From positions 1-10,876 of the forward strand of contig DCIX01000020.1 in NCBI GenBank assembly GCA_002317135.1: 10,876 nucleotides of DNA. Direction: 5' to 3'. The position numbers were made by a program, and so were the translations under genes. The notes beneath the pieces were generated by a model, which ran no database searches, had not been told where the DNA came from, and worked only from the letters and a program-made list of their open reading frames with translations. The DNA comes from Bacteroidales bacterium UBA1715 (lineage in GTDB: Bacteria; Bacteroidota; Bacteroidia; Bacteroidales; UBA1715). Positions 1 to 7,500 of the stretch are shown here, piece after piece. Every line of letters begins with the position of its first letter. Position 1 is the stretch's first letter.

Positions 1-78
1 CACAAAATGGCTGAAAGCCATTACATACCCCAAAATTCAAATATCGGTTTCCAACCAAATTTATATTTTACATTGTAT

Positions 79-99
79 ACCAGAGACTGCGTCACTGGT
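79..99. other. Small hairpin inside the palindrome pair
   Basis: ACCAG (79-83) pairs with CTGGT (95-99), and inside that GAC (85-87) pairs with GTC (91-93). One A-A mismatch separates the two stems and the loop is TGC. It is the only GC-richer structure in the spacer between the two outer palindromes. It may be part of the same repeat unit or the end of an upstream transcript. No function can be assigned. Confidence 0.3.
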
Positions 100-104
100 T
101 ACTC

Positions 105-132
105 AAATGATGGCTTTCAGCCATCGTTTTTT
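105..132 (+). terminator. Likely rho-independent terminator
   Basis: A stem of AAATGATGGCT (105-115) and AGCCATCGTTT (119-129), with a TTC loop and one T-G wobble, runs straight into six T residues (127-132). This is the classic intrinsic terminator layout for plus-strand transcription and would end a gene left of the window. It uses the right-hand copy of the palindrome pair as its stem, so terminator and repeat readings are not exclusive. Confidence 0.55.
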
Positions 133-164
133 GTGGCAAACTGTATTTTGTTTTTTTACTTTTG
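130..164 (+). promoter_or_regulatory. Candidate Bacteroidetes promoter for the esterase
   Basis: TACTTTTG at 157-164 matches the Bacteroides -7 consensus TAnnTTTG exactly. The best -33 match, TTTG at 130-133, is 23 nt upstream, slightly longer than usual for this promoter class, and overlaps the T tract of the preceding terminator. Transcription would start near 170, giving a leader of about 55 nt before the ATG at 226. The -7 match is seen directly; promoter activity is inferred. Confidence 0.4.
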
Positions 165-166
165 AA

Positions 167-200
167 AATAAATGTATGCAGAATCCCACATACATTTATT
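167..200 (+). promoter_or_regulatory. Perfect 12-bp inverted repeat in esterase leader
   Basis: AATAAATGTATG (167-178) and CATACATTTATT (189-200) are exact reverse complements separated by 10 nt. The left arm begins about where transcription from the candidate promoter should start, so the mRNA could open with a 5' stem-loop; as DNA it could equally be an operator for a dimeric regulator. The RNA hairpin is followed by a T-rich run (199-206), so a weak attenuator is a third reading. An in-frame ATG at 172 lies inside the left arm and is unlikely to be the esterase start. Confidence 0.45.
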
Positions 201-225
201 ATTTTTGAAGAAAGAAATTATTACA

Positions 226-1761
226 ATGAAGAAAATTATTTTTTCGGCTCTTTTGAGCATGGCAATTACACTTCCTGGTATGGCTCAAATTCTTAAAACG
301 ACCGTTGCACAAGGTAAAATCGAAGGTGTACTTCACGAAGGATTTGCACTGTATAAACGAATTCCATATGCAGAAGCACCTGTAGGTGACCTTCGTTGGA
401 AAATGCCTGTGGCAAAAAAGAAATGGAAAGGAACATACAAATCTGACGAATGGGGAAACCGTCCGTTCCAAGTTGACGATCCAAACCAAGGAATCAGTCA
501 CATTCCTATGAGCGAAGATTGCTTGTATTTAAGTGTTGAAACTCCTGCTAAATCGAAAGACGAGAAACTTCCTGTTTTCGTTATGATACATGGCGGTGGA
601 TTCTCTACCGGCTCTTACATTGGAACACAAGATAGTTTCGCACGCGAAGGTATCGTATATGTGAGCATAGAATACCGTCTTGGTGCACTTGGTTTTATGG
701 CACACCCTGAATTAAGTAAAGAATCGGGCAAAAAGATTTCTGGCAACTATGGTATCTACGACCAAATTATGGCTCTAAATTGGATACACGATAATATCGC
801 TGCTTTTGGTGGAGATCCAGAAAAAGTTACAATCTGTGGAGAATCTGCAGGTGGATATTCGGTAAGTATTTTGTGTGCTTCACCATTATGCAAAGGTTTG
901 TTCCGTGCTGCAATTAGCGAAAGTGGCGGAAACTTTGGTCCTATTTCTAACCAAACTTACGGCGGTGTTAACAATGTACGCTATGTAAAACCTGCGGAAA
1001 CCGCCGGTGCAGATTTTCAAAAGAGATTAAAAGCAAAAAATTTAAAGGCATTACGCGCAATGTCTGCCCAAACAATTCTTGACAGCACTGGCTATAAGCT
1101 ATTCTGGCCAGTAGTTGACGGTTATGCCATTGTAGATGACCAATACAAATTATATGAACAAGGCAAATACAACGATGTCGATATTATGATTGGCTACAAC
1201 GACGACGAAGGCAGTCTTTTTATTTACAATATGACTGTTGACCAATACAAACAAATGGCAAAAGAGCAATTTGGAGAATATGCAAAAGAATTCTTCGAAG
1301 CATATCCAGCTCAAAACGACCAAGAAGCATTATATGCGATACAAGATATGTTCAGAGACCGTTCTTTCGGATGGAACACATACGCATGGGCAAACCTACA
1401 AACTACTACAGGCAAAGGCAAAGTATATATGTACTACTTTGCACAAAAGTCTCAAAACAGTATTCTAAAAAGCGGAACAAGAGGTGCAACACACGTTGCT
1501 GAAATGCCATTTATTTATGGTAGCGATTTCGGCGGTGCTATGAGCGAAACCGACACACACATGTCGCAAATTATGGCAAAATATTGGATTAACTTTGTTA
1601 AAACTGGAAATCCTAATGCCGAAGGCTTGCCATTCTGGTGCACCTACAAACAAGGTGAAGAATCTGTTATGACAATGAAAAAAGGATTCTACCTTACACC
1701 TGTTCCAAATCAAAAGCAAATGGATTTCTTTGAAGATTTCTACAAATCAGTACGAAAATAA
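226..1761 (+). CDS. Secreted type-B carboxylesterase (alpha/beta hydrolase)
   Basis: This encodes a 511-residue serine esterase of the carboxylesterase type-B family, which hydrolyses carboxylic ester bonds; the substrate cannot be told from sequence. The start at 226 is chosen because it begins a typical signal peptide (MKKIIFSALLSMAITLPGMA, then Q), giving export to the periplasm or beyond. An in-frame ATG at 172 would bury that signal behind 18 extra residues. Family marks are in order: the EDCLYL signature near residue 97, the oxyanion-hole HGGG at 122-125, the nucleophile in GESAGG with Ser207, the acid Glu328 in NDDEG, and the catalytic His423 in GATHVAEMPF. The length is normal for the family and the triad is intact, so it should be active. 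A dietary or xenobiotic ester or acylated-glycan role is possible, but no carbohydrate genes are adjacent. It ends 38 bp before the regulator gene. Confidence 0.9.
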   Translation: MKKIIFSALLSMAITLPGMAQILKTTVAQGKIEGVLHEGFALYKRIPYAEAPVGDLRWKMPVAKKKWKGTYKSDEWGNRPFQVDDPNQGISHIPMSEDCLYLSVETPAKSKDEKLPVFVMIHGGGFSTGSYIGTQDSFAREGIVYVSIEYRLGALGFMAHPELSKESGKKISGNYGIYDQIMALNWIHDNIAAFGGDPEKVTICGESAGGYSVSILCASPLCKGLFRAAISESGGNFGPISNQTYGGVNNVRYVKPAETAGADFQKRLKAKNLKALRAMSAQTILDSTGYKLFWPVVDGYAIVDDQYKLYEQGKYNDVDIMIGYNDDEGSLFIYNMTVDQYKQMAKEQFGEYAKEFFEAYPAQNDQEALYAIQDMFRDRSFGWNTYAWANLQTTTGKGKVYMYYFAQKSQNSILKSGTRGATHVAEMPFIYGSDFGGAMSETDTHMSQIMAKYWINFVKTGNPNAEGLPFWCTYKQGEESVMTMKKGFYLTPVPNQKQMDFFEDFYKSVRK

Positions 1762-1770
1762 AAAACATGA

Positions 1771-1790
1771 AGACGCGATAAATCGCGTCT
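1771..1790. repeat. Palindrome between esterase and regulator genes
   Basis: AGACGCGAT (1771-1779) and ATCGCGTCT (1782-1790) are exact reverse complements with two bases between them; as RNA it gives a GC-rich stem of about 8 bp. The downstream sequence CTTCTTT is T-rich but not a clean T tract, so termination of the esterase transcript is possible but not certain. The hairpin ends only 9 nt before the regulator's ATG, covering the region where a ribosome would bind. Its AGACG/CGTCTCT core is shared with the palindrome at 4312-4339. Confidence 0.55.
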
Positions 1791-1799
1791 CTTCTTTAT

Positions 1800-2216
1800 A
1801 TGGAAACAAATTACGAACATAGTCTTGAAGAAGCAAACGTACGCGTCACAGCAGTTCGTTTGCTTATTTGGAAGACAATAAACACAGAAATGTCTGGTGC
1901 ATTTTCATTGGTCGACATGGAAAATGCTATGCCAACAGTGGACCGTTCAACTATTTTCAGAACTCTTTCATTATTTGCAGAAAAACATCTACTCCATTTA
2001 ATTGACGATGGTTCTGGTATGCAGAAATACTGTATTTGTCATTGTGAAGACAAGCAGCATCATCACGGACATATTCACCTGACTTGCACAATTTGCCATG
2101 AAACATTCTGTCTTGAGCAAGTAGAAATTCCTAGCGTTCCTATTCCTACGGGTTGGGACGTGGAAGAGGCAGAATATATCATAAAAGGAATCTGCCCAAA
2201 ATGTAGAAAGCAATAA
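1800..2216 (+). CDS. Fur-family metal-responsive transcriptional regulator
   Basis: This is a 138-residue Fur-superfamily repressor, the normal length for the family. Residues 1-70 form the winged-helix DNA-binding part, with the recognition region around VDRSTIFRTLSLF (47-59). Residues 75-138 form the dimerisation and metal-sensing part: HHHGHIH at 87-93 matches the Fur family's metal-binding His cluster, and C96-x-x-C99 plus C132-x-x-C135 match the structural zinc site. An extra CICHC cluster (78-82) and C104 add further thiols. The start at 1800 is fixed by an in-frame stop at 1779 and no other start codon between. No Shine-Dalgarno is evident, usual for this phylum. The zinc ATPase gene follows 73 bp later, which points to zinc sensing (Zur-like) over iron or peroxide; that is inference, and Fur or PerR specificity is not excluded. 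Confidence 0.85.
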   Translation: METNYEHSLEEANVRVTAVRLLIWKTINTEMSGAFSLVDMENAMPTVDRSTIFRTLSLFAEKHLLHLIDDGSGMQKYCICHCEDKQHHHGHIHLTCTICHETFCLEQVEIPSVPIPTGWDVEEAEYIIKGICPKCRKQ

Positions 2217-2226
2217 GGTTTCAATA

Positions 2227-2245
2227 TTTGCAACTCAGTTGCGAA
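2227..2245. promoter_or_regulatory. Candidate operator before the ATPase gene
   Basis: TTTGCAAC (2227-2234), spacer TCA, then GTTGCGAA (2238-2245) form an imperfect palindrome matching at 7 of 8 positions per arm. It lies 10 bp past the regulator's stop codon and 45 bp before the ATPase start. Fur-family proteins bind palindromes of about this size, so it is a reasonable autoregulatory or exporter-control site. A weak promoter-like pair follows (TTTG at 2249-2252 and TAAACTTA at 2270-2277). The palindrome is seen; its role as operator is inferred. Confidence 0.35.
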
Positions 2246-2289
2246 AGTTTTGCCACATCTTTGTCACCGTAAACTTAAAGACAAAAGAT

Positions 2290-4308
2290 ATGGCACATTC
2301 AGAAGAACATTCTCACAATTGCTGTTCACACGAACACAGCAACCATGCCCATGAAGAACATTCACACTCTCATGGTTGTAATTGTAATGAACACGCTCAC
2401 GAACATGAACACCATCATCACCATGAGGGCGGAATGAAAAAACAAATCATTACAATTGCATGCACAATTGTTTTACTTATTGCCGCAGTTCTTATCGAAC
2501 AATATTGTGATTTACAAACATGGCAATTATTGATAATCTATCTTATTCCGTACTTGCTTATTGGTCACGAGACATTGCACGAAGCGGCTGAAGGCATAAC
2601 GGAAGGTGATATCTTCAATGAACATTTTCTTATGGCAATTGCCACTATCGGTGCGCTTTGCATAGGATTTCTACCTGGAGCTGAGACAGAATTTCCCGAA
2701 GCTGTTTTTGTAATGTTATTTTTCCAAATAGGCGAATTATTCGAAGGCTATGCCGAAGGTAAAAGTCGCGAAAGTATTTCTCATTTAATGGATATCCGTC
2801 CCGATACGGCAAATGTAGAACGTAATGGAGAAATCATTAGCGTCTCTCCGGAAACCGTTTCTGTAGGAGAAATAATCATCATAAAACCTGGGGAGAAAAT
2901 TCCATTAGATGGTATTGTAATCGAAGGTAGTTCCTTATTAAACACAGTTGCACTCACAGGCGAAAGCGCTCCTCGCGAAATCTCTGTTGACGACGAAGTT
3001 ATTTCCGGTTGTGTAAACAGTAGTGGAGTTATTCGAGTAAAAACAACAAAGACCTTCGGAGAAAGTACTGTTTCTAAAATTATCAACTTAGTTGAAAATG
3101 CCAGCGACAGCAAATCTAAAAGTGAAACTTTCATCACGCGATTTGCACGGATTTATACTCCAATAGTTGTATGTTCAGCTGTTGCCTTGGCTATTCTTCC
3201 TCCTTTATTCTCTGGAAGCTTCATGGCAGCGTTCCCAACGTGGTTGTATCGAGCACTTACATTCTTAATTGTATCTTGTCCTTGTGCCTTAGTAATTAGC
3301 GTTCCACTAACATTCTTTGGCGGCATAGGCGGAGCTTCCCGTAATGGTATTCTAATTAAAGGTGCCAACTATATGGACACTCTTTCAAAAGTTAAAACGG
3401 TAGTTTTTGACAAAACAGGTACGCTTACCCATGGACAATTCGCTGTAGAAGCTATCCATCCTGAGACATGCGACGAAAGACATTTATTACACCTTGCCGC
3501 ACATGTAGAACATTTTTCTACTCACCCAATAGCAGCAGCACTTCGTAATGCATTTCCAGAAGAAGCTACCGACGGATGTAGCGTAAGCGATGTAGAAGAA
3601 ATTGCCGGACATGGCATACGAGCAAAAATCGGCAACGACATTGTTTGTGTTGGTAACACAAAAATGATGGAGAGCATCGGAGCTGAATGGCACGATTGCC
3701 CACACATTGGAACCATAATTCACGTTGCAATCAATACTGTATATGCGGGACATATTGTAATAAACGACGTGATAAAAGAAGACAGCGCCGAAGCAATTTC
3801 TAATTTAACAAAACTCGGTGTAAATAAAACAATTATGCTGACTGGTGACAGAAAAGAAGTTGGCGAAGATGTTGCAAAAAAACTTGGATTAAGCGAATAC
3901 CACGCAGAACTATTGCCAACCGACAAAGTTTCTCATATAGAACGACTTTTAGATGAGAAAGAAAATGGTTCTTTCCTTGCTTTCGTAGGCGACGGTATAA
4001 ACGATGCCCCTGTTTTAGCCAGAGCAGACGTTGGAATTGCAATGGGCGGTCTTGGTAGCGACGCTGCCATAGAAGCAGCCGATGTAGTCCTTATGGACGA
4101 CAAGCCATCTAAAATTGCATTGGCAATACAAATTGCACGCAGAACACTTCGAATCGCACACCAAAATGTATGGTTCGCCATAGGTGTAAAGATTCTTGTA
4201 CTTATACTGGCAACCGTTGGAATAAGTACCTTATGGATGGCTGTATTTGCCGATGTTGGCGTTACCGTTTTAGCAGTATTAAATGCTATGAGAGCATTGA
4301 AAAAATAA
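2290..4308 (+). CDS. zntA: Zinc/cadmium-exporting P1B-type ATPase with His-rich tail
   Basis: This 672-residue inner-membrane pump uses ATP to export divalent soft metals (Zn, Cd, Pb). Residues 1-48 form a tail with 18 His and 4 Cys in place of the usual ferredoxin-like HMA domain. Eight membrane segments are visible: about 52-70, 77-92, 113-128, 136-151, 291-308, 322-345, 628-645 and 648-668. The actuator loop has TGES at 223-226; the metal site CPC is at 330-332; the phosphorylated Asp374 is in DKTGTLT; the nucleotide-domain His412-Pro413 and GDGINDAP (567-574) follow. Lys634 and Asp655 in the last two helices match the invariant Lys/Asp pair of the ZntA group (P1B-2), with the same 21-residue spacing as K693/D714 of E. 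coli ZntA. The ATG at 2290 is preferred over an in-frame TTG at 2239, which falls inside the operator-like palindrome. Probably co-regulated with the preceding Fur-family gene. Confidence 0.9.
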   Translation: MAHSEEHSHNCCSHEHSNHAHEEHSHSHGCNCNEHAHEHEHHHHHEGGMKKQIITIACTIVLLIAAVLIEQYCDLQTWQLLIIYLIPYLLIGHETLHEAAEGITEGDIFNEHFLMAIATIGALCIGFLPGAETEFPEAVFVMLFFQIGELFEGYAEGKSRESISHLMDIRPDTANVERNGEIISVSPETVSVGEIIIIKPGEKIPLDGIVIEGSSLLNTVALTGESAPREISVDDEVISGCVNSSGVIRVKTTKTFGESTVSKIINLVENASDSKSKSETFITRFARIYTPIVVCSAVALAILPPLFSGSFMAAFPTWLYRALTFLIVSCPCALVISVPLTFFGGIGGASRNGILIKGANYMDTLSKVKTVVFDKTGTLTHGQFAVEAIHPETCDERHLLHLAAHVEHFSTHPIAAALRNAFPEEATDGCSVSDVEEIAGHGIRAKIGNDIVCVGNTKMMESIGAEWHDCPHIGTIIHVAINTVYAGHIVINDVIKEDSAEAISNLTKLGVNKTIMLTGDRKEVGEDVAKKLGLSEYHAELLPTDKVSHIERLLDEKENGSFLAFVGDGINDAPVLARADVGIAMGGLGSDAAIEAADVVLMDDKPSKIALAIQIARRTLRIAHQNVWFAIGVKILVLILATVGISTLWMAVFADVGVTVLAVLNAMRALKK

Positions 4309-4311
4309 TAT

Positions 4312-4339
4312 GTAGAGACGATGTGTACATCGTCTCTAC
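4312..4339. terminator. Strong palindrome after the ATPase gene
   Basis: GTAGAGACGATGT (4312-4324) and ACATCGTCTCTAC (4327-4339) are perfect 13-nt inverted arms separated by two bases, starting 4 nt after the ATPase stop codon. As RNA it gives a stem of about 12 bp. The plus side lacks a clear T tract; the minus side is followed by ATATTATTTTTTC, so intrinsic termination fits the minus strand better, and the site may act in both directions. It shares the AGACG/CGTCTCT core with the palindrome at 1771-1790, so it also looks like a member of a dispersed repeat family. Confidence 0.6.
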
Positions 4340-4394
4340 TATTCAAAATGTATTTCACGGCTTACAATTCCTTGACAGATATTTTTTCTGCAAA

Positions 4395-4422
4395 GTGAAT
4401 AATTTCAATTGAAATTATTCAC
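4395..4422. terminator. Perfect 28-bp palindrome between convergent genes
   Basis: GTGAATAATTTCAA (4395-4408) is followed directly by its exact reverse complement (4409-4422), with no spacer and no mismatch. As RNA it would fold as a 12-bp AT-rich stem with an AATT loop. It sits about 80 bp past the stop codon of the giant minus-strand gene and about 87 bp past the ATPase stop, the place where a bidirectional terminator is expected. Neither flank is a clean T tract (ATTTTTAT begins 8 nt downstream on the plus strand). A protein-binding site is the alternative. Confidence 0.5.
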
Positions 4423-4501
4423 AATACAATTTTTATACTGTTGACACATATAACACCTCTAATATTATAAATTCTTATCTTAGGTATTTTGATGAATTGT
4501 T

Positions 4502-7500
4502 TTATCTCACCACCATTATCGTTTGTGTTGCAACTCCTTTATCTGTTTTTATTTCTATGACATAATTTCCAGAGGTTAAACTTGAAACGTCTATTTGTGT
4601 CTTATTATAAACCCTCAGTACTTCTGAACCTGTCGCCGTATAAAAACTTACCATTTCTATTTCTGCATTTGCTTTAATATTCATTACATATTGAATTGGT
4701 TCTGGATAAATTATCACACGCAAATCTTCTCCATCAGTTAACAACTTTATTTCTGTATCAACGTCCTCTTCTATTGTAAACGATTTTAGCGAGCCACAAT
4801 CCGTTGCTCCTGTTCCAACCCATGTCGTTATTGGATTAAAACTTACACAGCCTTCGCCATTTTGACGACGAACCTCAATAGAAGAACCCATTTCTCCAAA
4901 ATCAATGGTCACATGATCTGTTCCCTGGCCCGATGTGATTTGGGCATCATTGAATACTGTCCAGAAGTATTCACCCTGAGGTGTTACGGAGTATTGGACA
5001 TCAGTGGCGAATGGGCATAACGAATTCCATTCCTGAGGACCATTTATCACAAAATAGTCATATTGTGGTTGAACTCGTATTTGCAAAGTTTCTCGTCCCT
5101 CATTAATCAATACACCATTTTGTCGTTCTTGTACAATCAACTCGACATCACCTTGAACTCCAGCATATGAACGTATTTGTATAACACCGTTAGAAACTGG
5201 CTCTATTTCCGCCATTGTATTGTCAGACAATGTCCATACATATTCACTATTTGGATTTGGCGATTCCACATTGTATTGTTGACGCTGCCATTCAAATCCT
5301 ATATCCGACTTACACAAAACTCGATTTCCCAGAATACTAATCGGTGGTGTCAATGGAATTGTGTCGCACCATAAAACAGACGTACAGCCATTCTCATCTT
5401 GGGATTCCACGCAAATTGTTGCTGGATATGACGAAACTGATATTGTGACAGACGATGATTGGTTTGACTCAAATGTAATACCATCACTGCCATACCACAT
5501 ATACACGTTGTTTTCAATGCCATTAGAAATGGTAGCCGTATAACTATCCATATTATTTCTGTTATACGAGAATACTGGTATCTCACTATTCTCATTTACT
5601 GTCACATTTGCGGAAATTTCTGATGTACAACCATAGATATCGGTCATTGTTACCGAATATGTGCCAGAATACGACACATTTATAGAAGATGTTTTTTCAC
5701 CCGTATTCCATTCATAAGAAGCGACTTCTCCTTGTACGATATAAGGAAGGATTGTTGCAATAGAACCATCACAGATAGTTGCATCAGCAAGTTCTGCAAC
5801 TATCGCAGGAGCTTCGCTTACAACAATATGTTTACTATCATAAGAACCATAATTATCATAAACCGACACTACATAATCTCCTGGTTTAGATACAACTATT
5901 GATGGAGTCGTTTGACGTACATTCCAATCATATCGAAGTTCTCCTTTTGATGGATTATCTACTATTGGAACAAGTTCTATTTGATTTCCCGAACATAAAA
6001 CAGTGTCATGTAATATAATTGTTGGTTTAGGCATAAAGAAGATATGAACCTTATCGTCTGTAAAGTTCTCTGATATATTTTCTCCATTATAATACCCTTT
6101 AGAAACTGAAACATCTGTATTTTCTGGTCGTTTAACGATAAATGAGAGATACAAAAGTTCATCACCTTGTGTTACAAAACCATTTTTCGTATTGGAATAC
6201 ATTTGCACAACTACAGTATTATTTTCAACCTTGTCATACACATCCACTGTGCCTTGCATTTGTAACAATTCTACACTTTCGTAATCAAGGACAGTATTAT
6301 CAAACGTAACATTGAATTTCATACTTCGCAACTCTGAACAATAACCACACTCTTCGATTGGTGAAATACTAACTGGAATTGTTATTATAGACGTTTGTTC
6401 CGAAACTTTCAATGAATCTGGTTCTATAAATATTTCCTTATCGCACGAAAAAACGGTTATTTGTACGGAATCTGTATTGCTACAATCGCCATTCGTTACT
6501 GTATAATATATTGTATGAACACCAGAATTGTCTGATCTAAACAGTCCCGAACTTTCTACATCCGTTCCCGACCATATACCACCAATAGGAGATGCTGATA
6601 ATTGTTCTGTAACACCTTTTTCTATCGTTTTTGTCTCTAGTGGTTGAAGTTGTGGTAAAGCATTTATAGTAACCGTTGTTTGTACCTCGTCTTGACAATC
6701 GCCGTCTGTCGCACTTGCTTTTATCGTTACTAGTCCCGAAACTAATGGGTTTGTTACTATTGTATTCTCAGTTATCGAAACCATGTCTGCAGGTTCTGCC
6801 AACAATGTGAATATGCCATTATTGTTTTCTTGAACAATAATTGAAAATGAATCCCCTGCACATACTGAATTTTTGTCAGGCGTAATACTTTCAATCAAAT
6901 GGATCTGTTCTTGCTGTATGTTTAATAAAACTGTATCGCTTGTTTTCTTGACCAAACATGCAGAACCACAACTACCATGTAGTGTACGTTCCAATGAAGT
7001 TGCCATCTTTAATGCGAAGTCATTCTGCTCACATCTATTTGTATTTCTTATTTGGAAGGTAAACTGCAAATTTTCGTTCCCTTCCACATGTTTGTTGCGT
7101 TCAAATGCCCAAACCACATTTTGTCCATTTCTTTGTACTGAACTGAAATAATTTGGTGTTGTTGAATTTTCAACATATTCAAGTCCTTCAGGTAGTATTG
7201 CAGTAAAATCAACACTATCAATTAATTGAAAATCTCTATTTTGCAACGATACTGTAACTGTTCCTATTCCTTGATTATCAAAATTCACGACATTGGCAGT
7301 AAAACGGATGCTGTCCATATTTTCAAACCCTTTTATTCTAGGTTGAATGTGAAATACCTCCTCTATAGGATTGTTACAAATATCGTTTCGTAACACATGA
7401 GCATTTACAGGATTTGTAACATCGATAAAATCTCTTGTTGGGTCGCATTCAACTGACAATCCAACATTTACAACTGTATATGCCTCATCTATATTGTCTG

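Larger units (their letters stand above)
1..136. repeat. Inverted pair of REP-like palindromes
   Basis: Two copies of a short palindrome face each other. The left copy is ATGGCT-GAA-AGCCAT (7-21) and the right copy is ATGGCT-TTC-AGCCAT (110-124); each can fold into a 6-bp stem with a 3-nt loop, and each is the exact reverse complement of the other. The outer flanks also match in inverted orientation: CACAAAA at 1-7 and TTTTGTG near 129-135. About 88 bp of AT-rich DNA with no ORF lies between them. The arrangement resembles paired REP elements or a small MITE-like unit, but the left edge is the window edge, so target-site duplications cannot be judged. That it is a dispersed repeat is inference. 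Confidence 0.5.
4309..4501. other. Convergent intergenic region, no gene seen
   Basis: These 193 bp separate the end of the ATPase gene from the end of the giant minus-strand gene. The region is AT-rich and holds two strong palindromes (4312-4339 and 4395-4422), listed separately. No convincing ORF or RNA gene is visible. TTGACA at 4441 followed by TATTAT at 4463 looks like an E. coli sigma-70 promoter reading toward the antisense of the giant gene, but this phylum does not use that consensus. Confidence 0.6.

Noticed and set aside
172..225. ATG at 172 as the esterase start
   Set aside because: It would add 18 residues ahead of a clear signal peptide and lies inside the left arm of the leader inverted repeat, close to the predicted transcription start.
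199..501. 100-codon minus-strand frame opposite the esterase start
   Set aside because: It overlaps the signal peptide and N-terminal region of the esterase and shows no domain, signal or start context of its own.
2239..2289. TTG at 2239 as the ATPase start
   Set aside because: It overlaps the palindrome at 2227-2245, adds 17 residues unlike the rest of the tail, and a good ATG begins the His-rich tail at 2290.
3933..4358. 141-codon open frame on the minus strand within the ATPase gene
   Set aside because: It is antisense to well-conserved ATPase motifs (GDGINDAP and the last membrane helices), and its translation resembles no known protein; it is a shadow of the real gene.
4441..4470. TTGACA...TATTAT promoter-like pair on the plus strand
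   Set aside because: Bacteroidetes do not use this sigma-70 consensus, the region is AT-rich, and no plus-strand gene follows; the match is probably chance.
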